Assembly: GCF_014696435.1 (NCBI RefSeq)
Contig: NZ_JACJQG010000038.1
Location: forward strand, 22,278-86,277
Direction of reading: 5' to 3'
Source: Calothrix anomala FACHB-343
GTDB lineage: Bacteria > Cyanobacteriota > Cyanobacteriia > Cyanobacteriales > Nostocaceae
DNA length: 64,000 nt
Position 1 is the stretch's first letter, and each line of letters opens with the position of its first letter. The notes under the pieces are model-generated. The model worked only from the letters and a program-made list of their open reading frames with translations, ran no database searches and had not been told where the DNA came from. Position numbers and translations under genes: made by a program. Of this stretch, positions 38,123 through 45,972 are shown in pieces.

Positions 38123-38551
38123 TTAGATGGGGTTGGGATTCCAAAACTCAAGGTCGCTAAAGCTGCCAAAGTCTCGATAATTAATTGTCCATACAGGACA
38201 TTTACGTTTACGCGCAGCCCAAATCACCGTTGCATCTTCTAAGCTTCCTTGCCAATTGGGAATAGTGGTTAGTAAGGAGCAGATTTCGAGTAAGTCTACT
38301 TCGTTAATGGGGATGAGGTGTAAGCTTTCTACCATGATGTTAAGACTGGCTTGGGCTGTCGTGGGGTTGGTTGTGTGTAGCAACCATTTATACACTTCAA
38401 ACAAAATAGGAATGGGAATATAAACTCTGACATTTGCTTGAGTCAGTTGTTCAAAACCGCTTGTGCATTCTGCGTGTTGGGGGTCTTTGGCGTATAACAG
38501 GGCGATTAAGGGGCCAGCATCAATTACAAGTTGGGAAAGGGGCGTTAGCAT
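38123..38551 (-). CDS. PIN-domain toxin (VapC-like)
   Basis: This 142-residue PIN-domain protein has LVIDAGPLIALL with Asp11, a conserved Glu in LFEVYKWL, and an acidic pair in SLEDATVIWAA followed by TINYRDF. PIN domains are Mg-dependent ribonucleases, and VapC toxins cleave tRNA or rRNA. The gene overlaps the upstream RHH antitoxin gene by seven bases, the usual VapBC order. It sits inside the defence operon between an HsdS gene and unknown genes. It may stabilise the island or act as an abortive effector. Confidence 0.85.
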   Translation of the reverse strand: MLTPLSQLVIDAGPLIALLYAKDPQHAECTSGFEQLTQANVRVYIPIPILFEVYKWLLHTTNPTTAQASLNIMVESLHLIPINEVDLLEICSLLTTIPNWQGSLEDATVIWAARKRKCPVWTINYRDFGSFSDLEFWNPNPI

Positions 38552-38772
38552 GGATTAATGATATCTATCGAGTCTTCAGGGTTATTGCTGGCATTTGTGG
38601 GAGATTCGCTGACAATTCCGGCTAAGTTAAGCAGTTTAGACAAGTTTTTGTTAGTCAGTTTTTCTTCTAGTGCTTCTTGAATGAGGCTATCTAAGGTTTG
38701 GTTGGGATTATCTTTTAAGTATTGCTCTAGTTGTTGGGCTAGGGTATCAGGTAGGTTGATTGTGCATTTCAT
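38545..38772 (-). CDS. Ribbon-helix-helix antitoxin (VapB-like)
   Basis: The 75-residue product starts MKCTINLPDTLAQQLEQYL, a ribbon-helix-helix strand and helix. A helix with a conserved leucine pattern (LDSLIQEALEEKL) and an acidic tail that could wrap the toxin follow. It is directly followed by the PIN-domain toxin with a seven-base overlap. Together they form a type II toxin-antitoxin pair. A 59-bp gap from the upstream HsdS gene may hold its own promoter. Confidence 0.8.
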   Translation of the reverse strand: MKCTINLPDTLAQQLEQYLKDNPNQTLDSLIQEALEEKLTNKNLSKLLNLAGIVSESPTNASNNPEDSIDIINPC

Positions 38773-38831
38773 AGATTTGGGGGATAGGGAATGGGTGATT
38801 TTTCTGTGATTCTCTGTTTTGAATTTAAAAT

Positions 38832-40361
38832 TTATTCGCCTTGTTCATCAGCGTATAATTGGTCAATTGTTTGATAGATAAGGTCTAAGTCGGGAAATAA
38901 GGGTGGTTCGTCTTTGATGTCGTAGCCTTTGCGGGTGAGGCGTGAGAGGATGGCTTTGTCTGGTTCTCTGTCGCCTTTTTGTAGTGCTTCTTGGGCTATT
39001 TTGAGTTCGTCTTCGGTAAGTTTGCCTTCAATGAGGGCTTCGACTAGGAGTTTAGCGGCGGTGGTGAGACATATTGACAAATCTTCTCCTATGAACTTGA
39101 TTAACCACCGTTTACCTTGTTCCTCAACTATCTCGTCTGGATATTGGGGAACTAATGTAGAAATTGCAATATCATCATCAATTGCTGGATAAGAACCGCC
39201 TGCGTTCCATCGCATTAGCTGCTGTGTAGCAGCATCAGAACGAAGCCAACAGTGATAAAAAACTGTTTCGGCTTTTGATTTGAACCTTAGTACAGAAAAG
39301 CCAGTAGAAGCAACTATGGGAAAATCTAAATCTACATCTGGCACTAAGGCAATATTTTTGCGGTTTGGGCGAACAGTTGATACTAATACATCCCAAGGTT
39401 TAACTAATAATTTTGCACGAGAAGGAGCCTCTTTTGTAAATAATATTTTTGGCGCAATTGAACCATTACTTAAATTAATTTCTCCAATCTCAAGGTAGTA
39501 AAAAATATGAGAACTTTTATTCCATGTCTTTTTAACTTGATTAGCTAATTTAGAAAGAGGTATAGCTCTATTTCTATACAATACTTCTTTAAGATTTATG
39601 TGGGCAGGATCATAAAAAGCTGTATCCAATCTTTCGGGATGAATGATTTCTGATTTTGTTCTATATGAACGATACATTCCAACTTTTTCCTCATTCCAAT
39701 AAGGAATTGAGAAAAACTGTTTAACTTCTGTTTCTATTTTCTGCGATCGCTCTCTCAACCTCTCCGCCAACCTCACCTTATCCCCTATGTAGGTTTCAGC
39801 TTGTTTATCAACTTTAGGTAACAGGACAGTCTTAGTATCACTTACTCCTAAATACTGAATAATACTTCCAAGAGAGCGTCTTACAAGCTGCCGCCTTCCA
39901 TATCCTGAAAATAAAAAAGCAGCGATAAAATCAATATCAAATTTGCCGTTAGGTCGTAAAGCAATGATGTGTTGAGTAATATTAGCTTTTGGTATATTTT
40001 CAGGTATTTTACAAATTTTTTCTCCTACACTAGCTTTTACAATTAGTAAATCACCTGGTAGAACTTCTGAAGCTTTTAATTCTGCATGAACAGACGGATG
40101 AAGATAAGCCATACCGCTAAAGTCAACTTGCATAGCCCCAATATTACTGATTCGGAAAAGTGGTATTATTCCTTTATCCAAATACAGTGAACTAGGAAGC
40201 TTTGAGCCAAAAGGTCCTACAAAAAAACGTCCTGCTTTACCAAGATATTCTGATCCAAATTCCTCTAAACGATCCTCATCGCTAAGGTATTGAGGATGAT
40301 AGTATTCTGGATCAAGTCGTTCAGTTACTAAGCGACGGGCTTTTACTCGATTTTTGTGCAT
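38832..40361 (-). CDS. Type I-like DNA specificity subunit (HsdS)
   Basis: The product of about 509 residues has two target-recognition halves. Each starts with an ERLDPEYYHPQY- or ERLDTAFYDPAH-like line and ends near helices, as in HsdS-type or BREX-type recognition proteins. It should direct the methylase to a bipartite DNA site. ATG 40361 lies eight bases after GAGGGG and is preferred to GTG 40370. It follows the methylase gene directly. No HsdR gene is present in the window, so cutting must be by another protein. Confidence 0.82.
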   Translation of the reverse strand: MHKNRVKARRLVTERLDPEYYHPQYLSDEDRLEEFGSEYLGKAGRFFVGPFGSKLPSSLYLDKGIIPLFRISNIGAMQVDFSGMAYLHPSVHAELKASEVLPGDLLIVKASVGEKICKIPENIPKANITQHIIALRPNGKFDIDFIAAFLFSGYGRRQLVRRSLGSIIQYLGVSDTKTVLLPKVDKQAETYIGDKVRLAERLRERSQKIETEVKQFFSIPYWNEEKVGMYRSYRTKSEIIHPERLDTAFYDPAHINLKEVLYRNRAIPLSKLANQVKKTWNKSSHIFYYLEIGEINLSNGSIAPKILFTKEAPSRAKLLVKPWDVLVSTVRPNRKNIALVPDVDLDFPIVASTGFSVLRFKSKAETVFYHCWLRSDAATQQLMRWNAGGSYPAIDDDIAISTLVPQYPDEIVEEQGKRWLIKFIGEDLSICLTTAAKLLVEALIEGKLTEDELKIAQEALQKGDREPDKAILSRLTRKGYDIKDEPPLFPDLDLIYQTIDQLYADEQGE

Positions 40362-40362
40362 T

Positions 40363-42393
40363 CTATTCACCCCTCACATAAGCCCCAACAATAGCCGCCA
40401 AATCATTTGTTACACCAGTACTGTAATCTTCCACATTATTCTTAACCAAATACCCCAAAGTATCTGCCACCGCCATAAACACATCCGGCTGTGGTACATC
40501 CTGAAAACGCTGTGGATCTTGTTCCCTTGCTTGACGTTTTTGTAAATATAAAATACTCGTTTTCGCACCAGTTCCCGACAACTTAAACGTATCCGATGGC
40601 AAACTAATTACCGCCTTAACTATCGCCTTCCCACCATGAAATTGACCCGTCGCCTCATCTTTTGTACCCATAATGTACTCACGCACATATTTGTCCCCAG
40701 AGTTACAAAGCACCCCATCAGGTAATACGATTAATAACCTTCCTCCCGGTTTCAGCATTTGTAAACAACGGTCAATAAATAAAACTGCTGGGTCAATACT
40801 CGCAGATACAGGCTTCCATAAACCCTTACTATCCGGCTTTCCACCCATCGCCAACCCAGACACAGAAGGCTCATAAGTATAAGTTCCCGCTTTCTTGGGA
40901 TTCTCTACTAAATCAGAGCGAAACAGTTGTAAAATCTTTTCTCTCGCTTCCTCATAACTTTTTTTAGCCTTTTCCTGACCCTTGCTAAACTTCGGCGTAC
41001 CAAAAGGCGGGTTAGTACAAATCAAGTCATAGCTACAGGGTTTAAATTGGGCAGTAATTAACGAGTCATAGGTACGAAAAATTTTTGCTTTTGGCGCACC
41101 CAACAACGCCATATTTACCCGCGCCAACGTCACCATATCTTGGGAATTATCCGCACCAATAAAACTGTACTGGCACATATCCTGAAACAGCTTGTCACGA
41201 CGCACATCTTCAGAAGTTTCCTTACCCAATATTTCTAGTAACGCCCGTTCTAAATAGCCCATCGCCACTGCACCAAACCCGTAACTTCCACAAGCAGGGT
41301 CACAAAAGCGAAAAAGTGGCTTCCCCTCTTCATCCCGCGCTGTTAAAAGTTCCGGCGTTTCTTCTTTAATATCGTGAAAAGCAATAGCCAACATCGCCTG
41401 TTTTACAGGTGCAGGAGTCAAATATACTCCCATCCCTTCCGGTTTAAACTTAGCCCGCAGAAATACATCTAACAACCGCCCCAGCACATCCGCCGCAATA
41501 TCTGCTAATGTACCTTGGGTTTTCACCACCTGATCATAATTATTAGTAACAGCCCCCAAATTTTGAATTAAATCTAGTAAGGTTTCATAGTTGCGGGGTT
41601 GTCCTAGTCGCAGGTGAGTTTGTTCATCAAAAATTGCGTGAGACTCGCCATTATCATCTGTCACCACATAGTCAGCGTGAGATTTAAAGTGGTCAAATGC
41701 CGCCTGAATTTGTGCTACTGCTTTTTTACCCTGTTTTTTAATGTAAGCAACGTTAAAAATTTGATTTAAATTCAGCGTTTGGTTGTCGTGCTGAAATTCT
41801 AAATTAGAACCTTCATGATGCAAGCGGAAAGATTCTAAAAACAGGATTTTTGTAACTTCCCGGATAATGTCATTAGAACTAGAAATGTTATCCCGAACAT
41901 TTTGATAAACCTGTTCATGAAACTCATCAAACCCCCGCATTAAACGGTCATACATCTTCATTGACCACCGATAAGTCGGGTCAGCCTTGATGCGTTTATA
42001 TTCGTTAATTTCTTTGAGTGTCGGGAGACGGTCAATTTCGTAAGCCGGAAAGCTTAATTCAAAGCATGTTTTATGTTCCCCATCACTAACCACAGCAAAC
42101 TGGGGAAACTCGTCTTCCTTAGTATCAGCAGGTGGTAAGGTATAGGATTTTTGTTGAACGTATTCTGCATTTGCTTTATCCCAGTTTCCCGGTGCTAATG
42201 CTAATAGGAAAATACGCGGTGTTTCCACCCCCTGATACTGTCCCCAAACAATAGCTGCGGCTTCCTCATCCGCCGAACTTGTCAGCGTGATTAACTTGTC
42301 AAAACCAGCAGATTTATATTGTTGGCACAGAGTCGCTAATATCTCTTGCACACCTGAAGATTCTTGTTTTCCTTCCGTTTTTGTCTTTGCCAT
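40363..42393 (-). CDS. N6-adenine DNA methyltransferase (HsdM-like)
   Basis: This 676-residue class I N6-adenine methylase has the cofactor site FCDPACGSYGFG (363-374) and the catalytic NPPF (461-464). The N-terminal 300 residues are a helical HsdM-type region and the C-terminal part ends in NDLAAIVGAYVRG. It transfers methyl groups from S-adenosylmethionine to adenine, presumably to mark self DNA. Its stop is followed within two bases by the start of an HsdS-type gene, and a second HsdS-like gene lies upstream. It is longer than usual for stand-alone HsdM. Confidence 0.93.
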   Translation of the reverse strand: MAKTKTEGKQESSGVQEILATLCQQYKSAGFDKLITLTSSADEEAAAIVWGQYQGVETPRIFLLALAPGNWDKANAEYVQQKSYTLPPADTKEDEFPQFAVVSDGEHKTCFELSFPAYEIDRLPTLKEINEYKRIKADPTYRWSMKMYDRLMRGFDEFHEQVYQNVRDNISSSNDIIREVTKILFLESFRLHHEGSNLEFQHDNQTLNLNQIFNVAYIKKQGKKAVAQIQAAFDHFKSHADYVVTDDNGESHAIFDEQTHLRLGQPRNYETLLDLIQNLGAVTNNYDQVVKTQGTLADIAADVLGRLLDVFLRAKFKPEGMGVYLTPAPVKQAMLAIAFHDIKEETPELLTARDEEGKPLFRFCDPACGSYGFGAVAMGYLERALLEILGKETSEDVRRDKLFQDMCQYSFIGADNSQDMVTLARVNMALLGAPKAKIFRTYDSLITAQFKPCSYDLICTNPPFGTPKFSKGQEKAKKSYEEAREKILQLFRSDLVENPKKAGTYTYEPSVSGLAMGGKPDSKGLWKPVSASIDPAVLFIDRCLQMLKPGGRLLIVLPDGVLCNSGDKYVREYIMGTKDEATGQFHGGKAIVKAVISLPSDTFKLSGTGAKTSILYLQKRQAREQDPQRFQDVPQPDVFMAVADTLGYLVKNNVEDYSTGVTNDLAAIVGAYVRGE

Positions 42394-42411
42394 ATCCCTG
42401 ATTTTTTTAAA

Positions 42412-42810
42412 TTAACCATTGTAGCGAATGAGTCCAGGCCCGAAAACTTCCAACGCAGGAGTTTCTTTTGCCAAAGCTTTGATTTGTGCCTCTGTAGTAA
42501 TAAACTTTCCTGGTAACTTGCGGCGAATTTCCGCAGCCGATATTGGTTTACTAGTATTAGAATTGACCACTTGAATAATCGCTTCTACCAGTTCTTCTTT
42601 CTCAGTTCGTTTACCTAACTTCACCAGTGGTAAATCCTGTGATATAGTGTCAAATTCAACCCCATCCATACAAGCAAGGAAAAGGTGAACCTGTGCCTCT
42701 GACCAATTGCTACCAGAATTTTTAGCCAGTTCACATACCTTAGTTAGCGGTAAGTTTTCGCGCTTTAATGCAGTGGTGATTTCTTCATAAATTGCTGGTG
42801 TCATACCCAT
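42412..42810 (-). CDS. Small protein with winged-helix-like end, next to methylase
   Basis: This 132-residue protein is not recognised. The last 60 residues (SAAEIRRKLPGKFITTEAQIKALAKE) look like a winged helix and the N-terminus is helical. It lies between the second HsdS-like gene and the methylase gene, 18 bp before the latter. It could be a regulator or a small subunit of the methylase complex. Confidence 0.65.
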   Translation of the reverse strand: MGMTPAIYEEITTALKRENLPLTKVCELAKNSGSNWSEAQVHLFLACMDGVEFDTISQDLPLVKLGKRTEKEELVEAIIQVVNSNTSKPISAAEIRRKLPGKFITTEAQIKALAKETPALEVFGPGLIRYNG

Positions 42811-42868
42811 CTAAAACCCTGGTAATAGAGTAAACGCCCCATTCCCTGTTCCCCGTTCCCCGTTCCCT

Positions 42869-44266
42869 TCATTGATGAACTTCCTCAAACAAAGTCTGTG
42901 CATAATTCCAAATAACTTGCCATTGTTCGTTTAACTCTCGCTGTCGCTGGTGATGGCGACGTAATAATTTTTCCCATCGCTGGCGGAGTTCTAAAGGTAC
43001 ATTGGGAACAGTCAAGCGCGGAATATTTGCAGGATGGGTAAACTGTTGTACAGTTCCCATTGCCATTGCTTCTAACTGAGTACGAATAGCAGTAGTATTT
43101 AACACCAATGCCCAAGCCCCCGGCGTTTCCTTAAACCGTAACCGTTCTAAATGGTCAGTAACATAAATTTTGGTAGACAGTGCTTCATTAATAAAAGCCA
43201 CACGCGGGTTACTCACCAAAGTTGACAGCAATACTTCCCCAGAGGTGAGAGGTTGACGATAAACACGATTAGGTGCAGGCGATGATCGCTCATTTTCTGT
43301 TTCCTCTGGTTGTGAGAAACTTAAATCTGTCCGAATATCGCTTAACCGCAAATAACGCCCCTGTTGCAGAACATCACCATGTAGGCGACTTCTCTCAATC
43401 TCATCTACTGAAAGCAGTTTTGCTAAAGAAACCCATCCTAAATGCTGTTTTAACTGGTGCAGTCGATGAGAAAGCTGGACATGATTAGGCAATAAAGAAT
43501 CATCTATAGAATCAGCCGGAAAAAACCGCCCAGTCGATAATGAATTATTAGAAACTGGCTGCGACTCATCTAATTGTTTCTCTTCATCAGCCACATAAGC
43601 TTCAACTTCAGCCAGCAAGCGCATTAGGGACTCGTTATTCTCCAAAATATCGTCGTTACAATCCCACACTTTCCCCTGAAGTAAACTTGCGTCCTCTATT
43701 GGCGGTAAAGGGAGATGCAGATTAGACAGCACCTTTAAACTGACACGAGGCAAAGTAGCTGCCCCTTGGCGATGAAGTAGATAAGCCTCATAAGGTTTTT
43801 GATTCAAACAAAGTGCCACCCACACAGCAAAAGGATATTTAACACCCCTAATCAAAATGCAGTTTGCATCGACTGGGTGACGGGGTAGCCGAGAAGTTAC
43901 CACCGCCGCCCGCACAGGTGGAATTTTATTCAGCACCACATCCCCTGGTTGAACACACCATTCCGCCTCAATTGTTGGTTTTTCCCATTGTTCAGCATTC
44001 AGGCGAAACTGCATACAATCCAAGTTTGCCTGACGGTAGATAGGGGTTTTCTCAATCCTGCGATCATAAGTATCCGTCCAAGATTGTGTACTTACCCGCC
44101 AACCTTCAAGACAGTTACCAATCTCGCCAATTGCCTTACGGGAAATCCGCCCACGAAAAATCTGTGCGGCTGTGCAGTATAATTCAGCACTCCAGCAATC
44201 TTCTTCATGCAGGATTTCCCATGTAATTCGAGTATGGGGTGGTGCTTTCAATTTCCTTACCTCCAC
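42869..44266 (-). CDS. Second DNA specificity-like subunit
   Basis: This product of about 465 residues resembles an HsdS-type recognition protein. There are two similar halves, each with a region around VQPGDVVLNKIPPVRAAVV or LTSGEVLLSTLVSNPRVAFI and helical spacers, the usual TRD-plus-coil plan. The frame opens at GTG 44266; a GGAGGT in the first codons could instead serve TTG 44251, so the start is uncertain. It appears to be the first gene of the fifteen-gene operon. Two different S-like proteins with one methylase suggest either two target sites or a paired recognition complex. Confidence 0.75.
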   Translation of the reverse strand: MEVRKLKAPPHTRITWEILHEEDCWSAELYCTAAQIFRGRISRKAIGEIGNCLEGWRVSTQSWTDTYDRRIEKTPIYRQANLDCMQFRLNAEQWEKPTIEAEWCVQPGDVVLNKIPPVRAAVVTSRLPRHPVDANCILIRGVKYPFAVWVALCLNQKPYEAYLLHRQGAATLPRVSLKVLSNLHLPLPPIEDASLLQGKVWDCNDDILENNESLMRLLAEVEAYVADEEKQLDESQPVSNNSLSTGRFFPADSIDDSLLPNHVQLSHRLHQLKQHLGWVSLAKLLSVDEIERSRLHGDVLQQGRYLRLSDIRTDLSFSQPEETENERSSPAPNRVYRQPLTSGEVLLSTLVSNPRVAFINEALSTKIYVTDHLERLRFKETPGAWALVLNTTAIRTQLEAMAMGTVQQFTHPANIPRLTVPNVPLELRQRWEKLLRRHHQRQRELNEQWQVIWNYAQTLFEEVHQ

Positions 44267-44531
44267 TACTGCAAATTGGCTCTTGAATTTGCCTCAAGGC
44301 AACAAATTTATCCTCCAACTGACAAGGTTAAGGTGCTGTGGAGGAATGCCGTCTTAATGAGTTATGCGTGCCAACCTATACCTAATTTTTGTATGAATGC
44401 TAATATAGCATCTTCAATCCCAGAAAATCAAATTAAAGTTTTTGTGAGTACACATGGATGAAATTCTGGATGTGCTATTCTCAAAAAAACAATCAGCAAT
44501 CACCTGTTAGCCATGAAATTATCGAAGGAAC

Positions 44532-44792
44532 GTGGAGAAAGTCCTACAGAGTTTCAGTGGGCTGTATTTGGTTGTTCACTCTGAGCGTCAATCACGGCGT
44601 AGCAATCCAGGTGAAGTAAAAATTATTGAGCAGATTCTGGCTGCGGGTAGTCAACTTGGTAAAAGCTCTGTTGGCATTGTGACTCCCTACTGCGCTCAGA
44701 GAACTTTACTTAAAACTAGCCGGGAAAACTACTATGGCGACATTATTGATGTCGTTGACACCGTGGAAAAACTGCAAGGAGGAGAGCGTTAA
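44532..44792 (+). pseudogene. Fragment of SF1 (Dna2/Upf1-like) helicase C-terminus
   Basis: The 86-residue frame carries HSERQSRRSNPGE, VGIVTPYCAQRTLL and VDTVEKLQGGER, which match the C-terminal AAA_12 part of superfamily 1B helicases. The N-terminal ATPase half is missing: a stop lies just upstream at 44514. The frame also ends right after the QGGER motif, where such proteins normally continue. It is best read as a remnant of a larger gene broken by insertion or deletion. It is rightward, opposite to the defence operon. Confidence 0.7.
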
Positions 44793-45241
44793 GTTAGATT
44801 ATTAGCATTTACTTGGTAGTGTGACTCCATACCTAAATAAACTATCCAAGCTTCCCAAGTATTAATGAAGTTTTGACTCAGTTCAGTAATCAAAAATTTT
44901 TCCTAAGAAAGCAACCGCTATTTTTTTGTAATCTAGGATACATTATTTTTTTAACTACGCTGTTGGAGAAGTTGGTATTTATGATTTGTATTTATGATCA
45001 AAAAATGACATTTTATTTGAGTTTCTGAATATGAAAAATTATTAATTTTATTTAAACTTATACTTTTATAAGTTTTACTTATAAAAGTATTATTACTCGC
45101 TTATACTTACTTATGCTCTTGGCAATTACCTTTGGAAAACTTTGCGATTTACTAAAATTTTTAGCTCATCCTTTTGAAATTCCAGCAAATCCATTTCTTC
45201 CAGATAGGACAAGAGGCGCTGGAGTACAGATGTGCCAGTTG
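44793..45241. other. AT-rich intergenic DNA with a perfect hairpin
   Basis: No gene was seen. A perfect 14-bp hairpin with a 3-nt loop (ATACTTTTATAAGT at 45060-45073, its complement at 45077-45090) is the main structure. The stretch links the helicase fragment to the repeat block at 45242. Confidence 0.5.
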
Positions 45242-45307
45242 GTTTCCAACTTTATTCTCTAGTTTCCAAGTTTATTATTCAGTTTCCGACTTTATTCTCG
45301 TTATACA
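45242..45307 (+). mobile_element. Candidate right end of the Tn7-like element
   Basis: Three direct repeats start at 45242, 45262 and 45282, exactly 20 bp apart, with consensus GTTTCCRASTTTATT. They are followed by TTATACA ending at 45307, so from outside the end reads TGTATAA followed by repeats. Tn7-like ends start with TGT and carry TnsB-binding repeats of about this size. The end lies four bases from the ruvC stop codon; Tn7 itself inserts just after a conserved gene. No matching inverted copy was found in the window, so the assignment is tentative. Confidence 0.45.
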
Positions 45308-45310
45308 AGA

Positions 45311-45802
45311 TTAAATCTGAAACCAAGCCGTTAAAGCTACTGCCAAAGCATCCGCCGCATCATCTGGTTTAGGAATTTCCTCTAAATCTAACTCCCTAGC
45401 CACAGCCTCTTGCACTTCATATTTTTCAGCATTACCATATCCCGTTAACGCTTGTTTGATTTGAGCAGGAGTAAATTCGACATAGGGAAGACGGCGCTGT
45501 GCTAAGACTAACATGAGTACACCCCTAGCTTGTGCAACCAAAATAGTACTTGACATACGATAGAAGAATAACTTCTCAATCGCCACTAAGTCAGGTTGCA
45601 ACTCCTCTATCAGGGTGTGTAAATCGTCAAATAAAGTACACAAGCGTTGTCCCATTTCCGCAGATGCAGGCGTACTAATCACGCCAAAATCGAGCATTTG
45701 CACGCTTGTGTCTTGGATCTTGGCTGGATTTTGTTTGCAGGTAATTACTCCAAATCCTAAAATCGCCAGTCCTGGATCTAATCCTAAAATGCGTTTTTCC
45801 AT
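45311..45802 (-). CDS. ruvC: Holliday junction resolvase RuvC
   Basis: RuvC cuts Holliday junctions in recombination together with RuvAB. The 163-residue product shows the RNase H-like fold signature LGLDPG with Asp9, Glu76 in AIEKLFF, and Asp148 and Asp151 in [10 protein letters not shown], the four-acid active site. The length is typical. It is the first core gene to the right of the accessory island, and its 3' end faces the candidate transposon end with only three bases between them. It is divergent from yvcK. Confidence 0.96.
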   Translation of the reverse strand: MEKRILGLDPGLAILGFGVITCKQNPAKIQDTSVQMLDFGVISTPASAEMGQRLCTLFDDLHTLIEELQPDLVAIEKLFFYRMSSTILVAQARGVLMLVLAQRRLPYVEFTPAQIKQALTGYGNAEKYEVQEAVARELDLEEIPKPDDAADALAVALTAWFQI

Positions 45803-45972
45803 TCAATTTACTTTGACTACACAGGTGTTTTTGACTGGGGATGCTGGCAACTTTAATAACTTACTCCAAGTCTAAGGAAATGAAAAATTTTCATCAGTCT
45901 ATGCTTGCTGTTTCAAGCAGGTAGTGTACATTTTCTGTTAATTATTGTTTGTCCCACTGCTTTGAATCAGGT

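Noticed and set aside
24430-44266. BREX system
   Set aside because: A large ATPase and a methylase are present, but no PglZ-like phosphatase, BrxL or BrxA/B was recognised.
24430-44266. DISARM system
   Set aside because: No DUF1998 protein, DrmA-type helicase or phospholipase D protein was recognised.
40363-44266. Ordinary type I restriction-modification system
   Set aside because: HsdM and S-like genes are present but no HsdR translocase-nuclease gene; the operon continues with HerA, NurA and kinase.
45242-45301. Possible CRISPR repeats (GTTTCC start)
   Set aside because: Period of 20 bp with no spacers and only three copies; position fits a transposon end better.
14747-45307. CRISPR-associated transposon
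   Set aside because: tns genes fit, but no cas gene, CRISPR array or short TniQ is present in the window.
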